From NCBI GenBank assembly GCA_025769875.1, contig JAGFNK010000292.1, forward strand, positions 1-64,000: 64,000 nucleotides of DNA. Direction: 5' to 3'. Under the pieces are notes generated by a model that saw nothing but the letters and a program-made list of their open reading frames with translations, was not told the origin of the DNA and ran no database searches. Below, piece by piece: positions 45,374-57,001 of this stretch (positions are counted from its first letter, which is position 1; each line of letters starts with the position of its first letter). The translations under genes were made by a program, and so were the position numbers. The stretch is from Russula earlei (taxonomy: Eukaryota; Basidiomycota; Agaricomycetes; Russulales; Russulaceae).

Positions 45374-46886
45374 CAGATGTTATGGTTGTGGTGGTAGTGG
45401 GGTTCGACAACAAGAGGTGAATGCGGTGCAATATCAGATCAAACCGGCGATAGCCGTAAGATAGTGGTGGATTCCAATCACGTGGGCTCTGACTTGAGGT
45501 GGCCTCACAACTAGCTCATCTTGGTCGAAATTTAGCATCTCGCCACCACTTTAATTTCTCAAGTGTACATACTCAAGCCCATGGATAATGTGCACCACTT
45601 CCAAGTCACCTGGATTGCCATTTGAGAGTCTTGTGAATTGACTTTATTTCAACAGCCTAAGGAAGCTTGATACAGTGATTTGAGCTTGTTTGCCATTAAT
45701 CATGTACCGAGCGTATATGTTTCTCACCTCCTATACAAGTTGTCATGCTGCTCTGGTCCATGGGCCAGAGCCACAAGAGTATTGCTGAGGCTGGACTCAC
45801 TTGCTCTGATCAGATACCCAAGTTGTAACAAGCAAAAGAAAGACATAAGCACAACTCCAGGAGTAGGGGTTGCTTGTGTTCTAGCAATCACCCACACTTC
45901 CAATTCACCATCTTGGAAATGGACAACAGGATGTGTTCACATTCTCACTGTTGTGCAACCACATGACCCACATTTGATGTTTTCCTTTGTCACTCCCTGT
46001 GTCTCATTTCACTTCATCTCATGTTCATGGCAAGAATCTTGTCAAATGAATGCAGAGAAGGAAAGGGGACAAATACAATGAGCTGTTTCCAGCACATTCT
46101 CTATTCTTTTGAGCCATTCAATCAATGTTGTGTGGAGAGAGGTGGAAGAGAGGGTCACAGAAGAGCTGCCTGAGAAGGTGAAGGGGTGGAGGGAAATGAA
46201 ATTTAGAATGTGGAACAGACGTGTGTTTCAGGCAGCCAGAGGTGAGTGCATATGCACAACAAGTTACGTTGCATCTCAGGATGAGTCTGGGGAATAAATT
46301 TCTTGTTTTATTTCATTTTCAGAGATCCGTATCACCTAGCTTTCATTCTGAGCCAACAACGTGATTGATTCACACAGTGCATTTTGATGTCTCTTAGTCT
46401 GCATTACTCTGTAAAGCAGGCAACCCACAGCAGAACACTTTGGAACACCTGATCCTGGCCAAATACTATTGTACATTTGCTCATAGTGCAAAAGGATGGG
46501 GTGCATTTGAGTTTGTGGAATGAACAATTTGCTCAGGGACAAGGGGGGCTGGTGTGATCTTCCTACTTCTCACTCTTCTCGCCCCTATCAAGTTCAGTTG
46601 GTTGATGGTTTACCAGGCTGTGACAGGATGCACCAGGATCTGTTGGGCTATTGATAAAATCACTACTTGCCATGTTGGTAATACTTGGACAAGGATCCAG
46701 TAATCATAAAGATAGCAGGATATAAGATGCAACCAACTGAACCACCTCTCGCAATGAGGTAATCCTAATTGAGGTGCACAATCACATCATCAGCTCACTT
46801 GCATATGGAATGCAGCATGGTTTTGGTGCCTGCTGTTCCATGCCAATCATTTCCATCATGTTTGCGGTGCATAAAGTTGCATTGAT

Positions 46887-48100
46887 TTATGAAACAGGAA
46901 TAACTTTACCAGCACCCTGATTACTGTCACGGGCATAAGGTGTGCGCCTATCACCCATCACCATCATGGCATCATCATTCAATGGACCCACCTTCCACGC
47001 CCAGAATGGACCTGAACAAACAGAGAAGGGAACCGGGATTGGGTGGGATTCAGGTGTGGTAAGGCAAGCATGAAAGTCGGACATACCGAATGGGTCTGAC
47101 AACTCGTGCTCCGCACTGGTCCACATGCCAATGGCGCGTATAGCCCACCCAGCTACACGCCTATGCTGAACCACTGGCCCTGGCCGTCTTCGCGGAATGA
47201 TATCTGAAATATAAATTAACAGCGCAGGAGGGCATGTCAGTCGCTCCTTTCCCGTAAATACAGATAAGGGGAGGGGATACGCACAAGAGTCCAGCGAATG
47301 TCGCCAGACGAGACCATTTTTACCGTCCCGCGCATGGGCGCGAGATCCGGCGGGGTTGCGGTGGTATGCCAGTCGCCCGCGACGTGGATCATCAGTCGCC
47401 CGGGCCACTGCGGCGGCGCGCGGGAGTAGTGTGTGATGCGCAGCGTAAGCGGGATGATCCGCATCACCTCGTAAAGTGTTGGGTTGCAGAGCCCCTTTTC
47501 CGGAGGTTGAGCCTGTGTCGGGTTGTTAGAGTGGAATGATTTGGAATGGGTAAGGAGACAGGGGGCAGACGTTAAGAGATGTGTGGGTCTAGTCTACCGG
47601 AAGAACTCAAGTGTAAATTCAAGACGATACAGCTCGAATAGGGGGCTTAGATGGGAAATAATAATTCATCGTACGACGGCACTCGTACAGAGTCTGGTTT
47701 CTTCTGCTTGTCGATGAGTAAAAACGCATGGGAGATCTCGCCTCTGGCAGCGTTGATGAGAAGAGACCGCTGAGACGGCCGGGTGAGGAGGTCGAGGCTT
47801 TGACGTGTGAAGTGACGAGGAGTTAAGCCGAGGTAATCACGAGGTTTTTGCGAAAGTGTGGCGCATCGTAATTTGCTGTACAATCGCATCGTTCTAAACA
47901 CTTATCTGGTATTGAGTTCTCCTGCTGTTCGGATCCCCACGCTATTGATCAATACGGATCAAACGACTCTGAACCTTCCCTCCTATATGGCGGCCTCGGT
48001 GATTTCATGGACGTTTTCAATTGTCCGGATGATGCACTCAACGCGGATGCGAGGCGTAACGATCTGGAGATGTCTGTTGATTCCTTTGCCAAACCGATGA
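46887..48100 (-). pseudogene. F-box-family-like gene, copy 3, degenerate
   Basis: Shows INRHLQIVT-type sequence near 48080, a rearranged and shortened middle (47545-47900), PPQWPGRLMIHVAGDW (47420-47365), RGTVKMVSSGDIRWTL and, after the intron, GWAIRAIGMWTSAEHE and PFWAWKVGP. The middle lacks sequence present in copies 1 and 2, and the C-terminal part has a small deletion where copies 1 and 2 read QLGGPG. Confidence 0.45.
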
Positions 48101-48189
48101 CCGCTTTTCCCCCCAATGAGGCCGACCGGAAGGTAATGGGCCTAGAAGCAAGCCACCGTCACGAAAGGAAAAAATTGTGTTCCAATCTT

Positions 48190-49190
48190 TTCCCTTCGTG
48201 ATGGTGGCTGTCCAAAGCTTATCGTGGCCGTCATCGGTAGTGGCTGTTCGGATGGCCCACTATCACGGACCACACGGCGCAGCATCGTGCATTGTGGAAT
48301 TCGAAAATCGAGCTCGCCGACGTCAGGTCGATACCGTGGTTGAACTCGCCGGGATACGCTGCCCATTCACAAAAAATAGCAATGGAACGTCACGGGAACG
48401 TGTTTCTTGGTTGGAGAGTGCCGTGCCTAGGCCTGACGATTGTTGGTAAGCTGAATATCTCATGGTCTTCGTATGAGTCTGACATGGGATATGAGGCCCA
48501 TATGATTATATACCTTGACCTTTGGCGCATCGTCAGCCTTACTCCTGGGCTGTCGTGTATCTCATCCGCCTGCGAACGTAACGATCGAAAGAGGCTCTGT
48601 GCTGCATTTTCTGGCGCATTGGTTCTTTTGCGTCGCATTGATGATGACGCAAGTCGCTTCATCGAACATGGACACCCCAGATTTCCGTACATCTCAATAT
48701 CACCCAGGTTTGACGCTACTGGCGAGTCCCAATTTCGGATTCTTAGGCGCCATCCCGATACGCAGGAGTAGCCGTCTCCTGTCCATTGCTGAGACTTTGG
48801 ACAGATCTAAACTGGGACACGCGCCACGGATTCTCGGCTACAGGCGACTCCCAGGAGGGAGGTTGGTCCCTCGTTGCTATATATCTTTCGCGATCCGCTC
48901 GATCACCAAACCTTGCGACCCACCGTGACAAGTGGTTTGGTGACCTACGGACGCTCATGGAATCATTCCACAAGGATGGGTTGGTTCACGGGGACCTACG
49001 TGAACCCAACATCGTTTGCGAGGGAGAAAAAGTGTGTTCTAGGCTTTGATTGGGGGGGGGGATTGGGGAGGCACATTATCTGTCCGGACTGCTTAACCCC
49101 AAGTTGATGGATGGGCGAGAGAGCACTAACTTGAAGATTGCGATAGATGATGATAAGCGGGTGTTGGAGAATACGTTGAGTAAAATTTAG
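48190..49190 (+). pseudogene. Kinase-like gene, copy 3, degenerate
   Basis: The best-preserved N-terminal half is at 48292-48771 (VPCLGLTIVGK, SLTPGLSCISSACERNDR, LLRRIDDDASRFIEHG, RFPYISISPRF). It is followed by a frame change and HAPRILGYRRLPGG, FGDLRTLMESFHKD, LVHGDLREPNIVC, and in another frame GFDWGG. The layout resembles a basidiomycete kinase-like domain, but the frame shifts at least twice and the FDW-associated Asp is replaced by Gly. Confidence 0.6.
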
Positions 49191-49289
49191 AATGTGACTA
49201 GCTCGACGTTGGCGGGTTACATTGAAACTTGAGCTTGAGCACCCTCATGTAACATTCAATTACATACTGGGGTTGGACGCAGAGGCAAG

Positions 49290-51283
49290 GGCAGAATTCA
49301 TGTCCAAGCGAACGAAGGACAGAAAGAATATTTTTTGAGATCGTCCTGTACGCGAAGAAACAGAAAAAAACATTCATCCGCCCATCAAGTCCACGTCCAG
49401 CAGGGGATGCGTCACACGGTTCCACACAGGCATGTGGTTGTGCTTCAACCGTCAAGCTCTGCATTGCATCCGACACGTTCAAGCAAACTCAACATCGCCC
49501 TGCGTCGCACTGTGAAGCAGGCTTGAATACGTGTCATTCAACGCGACCTCCACGACAGCTGTAGATTCATCGCGAACCTTGCTATTGATGATCGTCCCAC
49601 GACGGGCGTGTCACCACGCCTTTCATGGCATTCCAAGATTCAAGAAATCTCGGTTGGTGGTAAAAGGGGCCTAAGCGATCTCGCTTGCTTCTGCCCCCAG
49701 CATTTGCATCCACCACAACCACATATGGGGTGGTGTTCCTCGCTGAAAACTGAGATTTACGGTGACCAGTTTCTCTCACATGGTGTACCGCTGTTTGGGA
49801 ACGCGCGGGTGAGGATGTGGGGCTGGTACCAGACCCGAGGGAGAGGCGATCCCAACCGGAATGCAGAACGCGGACGCGGACGCGATGACGGCTTCTTGGG
49901 GCAGTCGGAGGGAAGAGCGGACAAGACAGATGTTGATATTCAAGACAGTAGCTAGGAGTTCAGATACGGAGGCAGGAATGAAGAGTGAAAGGGAGCGGAT
50001 GAAAGAAAGTCGAGATCGAGCGAAACAAGGACGAAATCGAGACCGAGTCATAGAAACGGTACCCATGACCCTCGGGGCTTTCTACCCAACCAAACGTAAA
50101 AGCCTAGATCCGAGACAACGCGACGAGGAGCGCGAACGCGAGGTGTTGAGGGCTGCGAGCCCTCGCGTACGGCGGCGAAGAGGTGGCGATCGAGGTCGAA
50201 CGTGTGAGGGGCGCATGGAGTCTTGATGAAAGGAAGTCGAGGCAGGGCGATGACGAAGGGGTAGAGTGGAGGGGAAGAGGTAGGAAAGGAGCGAGAGGGA
50301 TGCGTGAGTAAAGCGAGTAGTTGCCTCCAACCTCTCCACACAACGCCTCGACTATGCTGTTCGCCACATCCCCCGGTCTCGACCAGCCCTTCCACAACAT
50401 CGCCGCCACCCGCTTACCCTCCCCGCCTCAACGCCTCCCGTCCTGCATCACTTCGGGTTCGCCTTCATACCCTCCATTATTTCGTCGTCTTCCTTTCACT
50501 CAACCTATGTCATTCTCTCGTTTATATATGGCCTTGGCGACTGACTCAGGTCCTCAGAGTTCAACTGCTTAGCTGTCCCCTCCACTCCTGTGTGACCCCA
50601 AGTCTGAACTGCCTTGCTTTGTCTCTCTTCTTTGGTCTCTCTGTCCTCAGTCCGGTCGCACAAACTCAAGCGTGCGCCAACTCGGCTCGCTACAAAACTC
50701 ATGAGTGACATTGTTACAAATCGCACCGCCGCAAAGGATGCAAACGCCTTTCCACGGGACCGCCTCGAGCGACAGAATGCCTCGCGCTCAACGTAATTGC
50801 GACCACCGTCCCTCCTCTCAGACTCTCATCCATGGGGTCCAAGCGCATCATCATCATTGTCTTACAATCTTTCCAAGATCGCTCCGACAGAGTTCTCAAC
50901 GAACTCCGCGACAACGGGAACGGCGTTAACTTTGATAGTTCCTTCATCGTCGCGTGACAGATGGCTCTCACATTCAAAGTACCACCTCTCCAGCGCCTAA
51001 GTGCTTTCCAATGGAAACATTCATCTCGCTCCATCACCTGTCGCTCTATCTGCGTGAGTAAGCTCAGTGACAAACGAGACATCAACGCTGTCGGGAAAAG
51101 TATCTCCATCATCCCGTGCTCCTCCGTTCTCGTGACAATGAAATGTCTTTGCTGCTGGTGTTAATTACAATACACGTTTCTTTTGCAAGAAATGTAATTA
51201 TCTGTGTCATGAGTTAGAATTCTTATGTAAGAGATGTTAAATAAGGGCGCAACGTCGGAAGCCGACTGAAATGCCATCCCCAC
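49290..51283. repeat. Array non-coding block, copy 3
   Basis: Equivalent to copies 1 and 2, with TATATAT at about 50522. No gene supported. Confidence 0.6.
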
Positions 51284-54200
51284 TTAAGAGAGATGCGATA
51301 ACTGGAAGTGCAGGATAACGGTGCGGCCTCGTAAACATAGTGCTAGACTAGACTTGTATGAATCTTGACACTCTGGCCTGCAAGACACTGGGACCCAACA
51401 GAGTCTCATGATATGGGTTCCATGAGTTTTATAAACCCACCCATCGGTACTGCAATACAAGCCATGGATTGCAATGGCACGCACTGACGTCCAGTTGCTC
51501 TCGAGAGTCTGGATGGCAGCGCCAGTACTCGTGTCCCACATCCGGACTGTGCAATCCTCTGACCCAGAGACAATCCGGGTGCCGTCTGGCGAAAACACGA
51601 CGGCTCTGACCGGACCTTGGTGGCCCTTGAGGGTCTTGACGCTGGCGCCAGTACTCGTGTCCCACATCCGGACTGTGCCATCCCAAGACCCAGAGACAAT
51701 CCGGGTGCCATCTGGCGAAAACGCAACGGCTCTGAGCCAACTTTTGTGGCCCTTGAGGGTCTTGACGGTGGCGCCAGTACTCGTGTCCCACATCCGGATT
51801 GTGAAATCAGAAGACCCAGAGATAATCCGGGTACCGTCTGGAGAAAACGCGACGGCTGTGACCCAATCTTGGTGGCCCTCGAGGGTCTTGACGCTGGCGC
51901 CAGTACTCGTGTCCCACATCCGGACTGTGAGATCACAAGACCCAGAGACAATCCGTGTGCCGTCTGGCGAAAACGCCACGGCTCTAACCCAATCTTTATG
52001 GCCCTCGAGGGTCTTGACGGTGGCGCCAGTACTCGTCTCCCACACCCGGACTGTGCCATCCCTTGACCCAGAGACAATCCGGGTGCCGTCAGGAGAAAAT
52101 GCGATGGCTGTGACCCAACCTTGGTGGCCCTCGAGGGTCTCGACGGTGGCGCCAGTACTCGTGTCCCACATCCGGACTGTGCGATCAGAAGACCCAGAGA
52201 CAATCCGGGTGCCGTCTGGCGAAAACGCGATGGCTGTGACCAAACCGTGGTGGCCCTCGAGGGTCTTGACGGTGGCGCCAATACTCGTCTCCCACATCCG
52301 GACTGTGCAATCCTCTGACCCAGAGACAACCCAGGTGCCGTCTGGAGAAAACGCGACGGCTGTGACCCAATCTTGGTGGCCCTCGAGGGTCTTGACGGTG
52401 GCGCCAGTACTCGTGTCCCACATCCGGACTGTGCAATCCTCTGACCCAGAGACAATCCGGGTGCCGTCTGGCGAAAACGCGACGGCTGTGACCCAACTTT
52501 TGTGGCCCTCGAGGGTCTTGACGGTGGCGCCAGTACTCGTGTCCCACATCTGGACTGTGCCATCCTCTGACCCAGAGACAATCCGGGTGCCGTCTGGTGA
52601 AATGGCGGCAGTATTCACTCCACCTTTGTGACCCTCCATCGTTCGCAGGCACGGATCCCACGATTCTTCCATTCCATTCAGAACCGTAACATATTCCTCC
52701 AAGTCTTGGCCAAAATGTGCCCGGATTTTCGAGCACATTGGGGTGAATGGAAGGGCAGAGTAGTAGACATGCAGGGCTGCAACACTGATGGGATCGAAGA
52801 ACTCAAGCGTAAACCGTTCAAGATCATACAGCATCTCAACAATGCCGGTTCGAATGTCGGCGAACATCTATGATCATGTGACCGGTCTAAGCCAAATTCA
52901 AGCCTCGTTTAAACAACTCACTGATAATCTTTTCTGAGCAAATCTCAGTGCGCAAAGGGCAACATCTAGCGAGTCCATCAGACTCATAGCCTCAAGCCAA
53001 TATAAACTGTGATTGAAGCAGAATTTTCCCAAGAAATCAAGCAGCTTGTCTGACAGCGGGGAATCCGCCAGATGATCAGCCCAATGACGGCAGGCATATT
53101 GCATCGCTGGCGGAATTCTTTCCGCAATTCTTTTTGGGATATCTTCAATCTCGCTGTTCAACTTTGAATAGTCTCCAATCTGGCATATATCCCGTTGAAG
53201 CCTGTTTAGTTGCTCCAGACAATCAATCGCGAGATAGGCATGGTGCAGCGAGGTATCGATCAGAAATTTGGGCTCTGTACAGCGTTCTGGATCAACGATA
53301 AAATCAGGGAAGGATGCATGCATCACTTGGACTGCCTCGGGATCCGAAGGAATGATGACGATTGAACGAAGGCGCTGCAAAATGCTTGCTACAGGAACAT
53401 CTTTGCTCGTACTGTTGCTGAGCAAAGCTGTTATGGCGCATGCAGAGATAGGGTCACAAAGTAGAACAATGCAACCGAGAACTCTTCGCGAGCGGAGCAC
53501 TGTGTCTGTATGGGATGACGGGGGAAATGCGTTACGCAAGACCGTGAGGTACAGCTGGTCTAGGTGGTGATAAGGAGTTGACTGTCCAGGGATTCGTGTG
53601 GCAGAGACTAGGTCACGGAGCTGTCCCCATGGGTTTAGGATATCAGGATCTTCGATAAATCGAATTGCAGTGGCGGAAAAGATGAACAGTCCATCCGACA
53701 GTTGGACAGGTGTGCGGACGTCGTCGTTAGTGAACCAATCCTGTTCCTGGAGGCCCTCGTTGCGAGACCCAACATGAGTGAGCTCATGAATTAAAAAGGT
53801 CTCGATGTCATGGTCGACAGACGATTTTGAAATCTCGTGGTGGAAGAATGAACATGTATGTAACTGGAGATGACGAGGGAGGGATGGCAGGTGCAGTCTG
53901 GGCTCGGGTCGACTCGTGAGGAAAAGGGAGAATGGAAGCTTTTCAATGTGGGCCGAGAGAACTGACACGATGAATGAGGTCGCGTCATCATCTTTGCACT
54001 CATCAAGCGCATCTAACACGATGACGGCAGGTGATGGAAATGCTTGACCCGCAATGACCGACTTTTGGATTGGTTCGATGACGAGCTTTTGCAATTGGTT
54101 TGATGGGTCAGAGTACCAAATGTCCGGATTAGATTTGACCGCCTCTTGCATAAAACGTGCGAGTGGTTGGTGGAATGTCGTGCCCAGTTGGTGAGCAATT

Positions 54201-55447
54201 GAGCTGAATACAAGCTTTGGATGGTTTCGCTCAGCATCGTCACCTGAGAAGAAGAAACTCGCGGCAAGCCAACTGTTCTTGGCACAGTGCTCCGCAACAC
54301 TCTGTGCGATGGTGGACTTTCCGGTACCGGCCACACCAGACAACCAGAAGATGCGGCGCCTCTTTGGGCTGACGTGAATAGGAAGCATCGAATTGTCCAG
54401 AGGAGTGATAGTGCGTTCTTGCATAGCCTCTGTCGAGTCATTGATCCATTGATAGATGGTTTCCAACAGAGTCTCGCGTGTATTTTCCAAACATGCATGT
54501 CTCTTTCTCTCATCGGGACAATTAAAGCGTGCCTTCCGAGCTCGGGGAAAGTTGAATAGTTCATCGTGAACTAAAATAAATAAATGAATAAATTTCAGGG
54601 CGCTGTAACACGGTTTCTCACCTAGGATATCCTGTAATGCTTGCTGCGTGACCTATTAGCTACTGAAGATCTTTAATTGGCGTAAGATAAACGTACCACC
54701 CCTACGCGAACACGGCTTATCTCACGCCGCATTTCCTGGGTAATTCAGATGAACGAGAGACATCTGGCATTTTGGAGAATAACGCACAGTGCCTTCCATT
54801 AGGCCGCTTATGGCAGCTTCAGCCTGTACTCGCGGGATATCAGAGCTGTTAAATACGTATGACCAGGAACAACTTGCAAGAAAGTCTTGGATGAGGGCAG
54901 TGATCTTTTGTATTTGGGTCTGGATGAAGGCTGCATCTTCTCTGCTACGAAAAAATCTGGTTGACTTTCTACGCGACTTGATCTTTTGCAGGTCATTCGT
55001 GATGGTTTCAAGAGACCTGAATTAGGTTCTAACGAAATGCTCAATTTGGAAGCAAGCAGAGAATTACTTTGAAAAATCAGTGACTAAATCGATGACAGAT
55101 TCCGGGATATCTTTTCTTCCTACGAGTGGCCTGAAAATAGATTGTTCGAGGCGCTTTATACGGTGCATCAGTTGATCGATGTCGTCGACGTTGTTCGTCA
55201 GGGTCTGGAGTATCGTCCTATTAGATCATTTCTCGCCTATCAAAGTCGGACTGATTACCTGGACGATGTCAACGACTTGGAGTAGCTCACCGAGAGTTCC
55301 CTTGATGATGGATCCTGCTGGAGGAGGAATCGCATCTGCGGTCTCTTTGAGGACGGAGAGTGAGAGGGTTAACCCGGCGACGGCAGTGGTGCGCGCATCT
55401 TCTGCACTCCTTTTTTCAGCACGTCTATGAGAGCGAGAGAAAGGCAT
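51284..55447 (-). CDS. NACHT-WD40 NLR-like protein, copy 3, intact eight-exon model (about 1267 residues)
   Basis: By-eye model, all phases agreeing: 55447-55259, 55204-55068, 55016-54878, 54823-54788, 54735-54697, 54652-54622, 54570-52922, 52867-51284. Introns are GT-AG except intron 3, which starts GCAAGT. The N-terminus (MPFSRSHRR...VLKETADAIPP) is a helical region typical of basidiomycete NLRs. NACHT starts near 54345 with GVAGTGKST (Walker A), VIVLDALDEC (Walker B) and LFLTSRPE. The winged/helical part ends at about 52930. The C-terminus has nine 42-residue WD40 units plus a terminal blade. Family members act as intracellular NTPase switches in fungal non-self recognition. Unlike copies 1 and 2, no frameshift is seen. 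Small exons 4-6 are the least certain part. Confidence 0.75.
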
Positions 55448-55566
55448 GGGAGTGGGTTGCAACCTGAATGTGAGATAAAGTCGGCGATAGCCGAGTCAGA
55501 TAGTGGTGTGTGCGACTGTTTGTATAACTAACGTGGCCTCATTCGGCACCACTTAGTTCGAGCATA

Positions 55567-56170
55567 CATACTCAAGCCCCTAGATAAAAGGAACGTGCAC
55601 CACTTTGATGGAGAAGGTGGCCCCACCTGGAATGCCATTTGAGAACCCGCAAGTTGTGGATCGATGTTTTTCGACAGCCGAGGGAAGAAGACTTGGACTC
55701 AATACAGTAATTTAAGCTTGTTCACCATTAATCATGTATCAGGAGATGTTCCTCCGCCCCTTATACAAGAGGTGGTGCCGCTAAGAACCGGAGCCACGAG
55801 TATTACCAACGGTGATCTCCTTTCCCCTGATCGGATACTTCCGCGGTTCATCGGAGATGGCAGGACGTGTTCAAGTTCTCACTGCTGTACGACGTTCTCC
55901 TATGTCATGCTCTCCGCGTCTCATTTCACTTCCCCTCGCGTTTGTGGTGAGAAGCTCAGAGTCGTCAGGTGAGTGCGGAGGGAGATAGAAGGTGGTAAAG
56001 GAGATGATGGGCTGTTTCCGACTCGCTGTATATCTTTTCGGGCCTAATGTCGTGTGGAGAGAGTGGTGGATGGGAAAGTCACAGAAGGAACGTTGAAGAG
56101 GTGGAGGGTAACGAAATTGAAACGTGGAGAAGACATGCGTTCGGAACATCAAAGACGAGAGCAGGAGAGT
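55567..56170. repeat. Start of a fourth array unit (truncated)
   Basis: Resembles 35657-35960 and 45568-46230, including catactcaagccc, accattaatcatgta and gatgggctgtttcc ... gtgtggagagag. It is more GC-rich and diverged than the internal copies. Similarity fades after about 56170; no F-box-like or NLR gene follows. Confidence 0.7.
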
Positions 56171-56489
56171 GCGTAAGCATATCCGGCGCCATCCCTGTAC
56201 ATGCGGTCTCTGTCCCTTCAAGCGTGATGTGTGCGTTATCGTGCGGAAAGTGGCCTGTGGTGGAGATGGAGAAGGGCAACGCGGGGAAAACGAAAGAGAC
56301 GTCGGCCAGGCTAAACCAGGCCAATGAAGGCCCCAGTGCCCAGTGGCTGTGTGGGAAAGAAATGCAAAAAGATGAGTTGTCTGGCGGAGAGATGCGCTGA
56401 GCAGCAGGGCAGGGCAGGAGATGAACTGTTCGCAGCCTCCCACGGAGGGAAGATGAGGTTATCACATGGCCGGAAATAGGGAGACCACC

Positions 56490-57001
56490 TGGAAAACGCG
56501 GTGCTGGAGAAACAAGCGGTGAGCGTAAAGACCCAACAGGAAGAAATGCAAACGGTAGCACTCGAGCTTGGTCTGTCCATTCACAACCGCTCCTTTTGGG
56601 CATCGCGTCAACATGGACCAATTTGAGGAGGACCTCGCCTCTGCGCGGGAAAGGCTCTCTAATGGCTCTGCAGGGATCGAGAAAATGCGCAAGGAGCTCG
56701 ATCGCTCACGGACAATTTCGGGAAGATCCAAGTGCGTATACACGCTCTTCGTGAAACCATTACTAGTACTGACACTGATGCCATGCGCATCACGACAATC
56801 ACACACGCAAAACACGGAACACAGCGAGGAGTGCAGTCTGCAGAAAGAGTGCCCGACGCTGACTCGGTTCAACACCGAGTTGCGCGAGCTGGACGAGTCA
56901 TCAAGGCCAAGAAGCAAGCGCCATCAAGTATGACTGGCGAGCTGGTCACGTCATCGCTCCAACGAATCTGCACGGGTGAATCGAGGAGGGCGAGTGAGTG
57001 A
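56490..57001 (+). pseudogene. Possible coiled-coil protein fragment, frameshifted
   Basis: Not identified. Plus-strand frames at 56490-56600 (ENAVLEKQAVSVKTQQEEMQ), 56613-56730 (MDQFEEDLASARERLSNGSA) and 56732-57001 (KAKKQAPSSMTGELVTSS) are Glu/Lys/Arg-rich with heptad-like leucines, suggesting coiled coil. They lie in different phases that could be joined by a one-base shift near 56731. This may be a gag-like or host gene relic. Confidence 0.3.

Larger units (their letters stand above)
35657..45567. repeat. Array unit 2 (9.9 kb)
   Basis: Starts at the shared sequence catactcaagccc (35657), which recurs at 45568 and 55567. Contains F-box-like copy 2, kinase-like copy 2, the non-coding block and NLR copy 2. 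Relative to unit 3 it lacks about 540 bp at about 35990 and about 340 bp at about 37612. Confidence 0.88.
45568..55566. repeat. Array unit 3 (10.0 kb)
   Basis: Contains F-box-like copy 3, kinase-like copy 3, the non-coding block and NLR copy 3. It retains the 540-bp segment (about 45898-46440) missing from unit 2. NLR copy 3 is more diverged from copies 1 and 2 than those are from each other. Confidence 0.88.

Noticed and set aside
55871..56621. Minus-strand ORFs of 180-190 codons
   Set aside because: They overlap the fourth-unit repeat segment, have Ser/Pro/His-rich composition typical of antisense shadows and show no motif.
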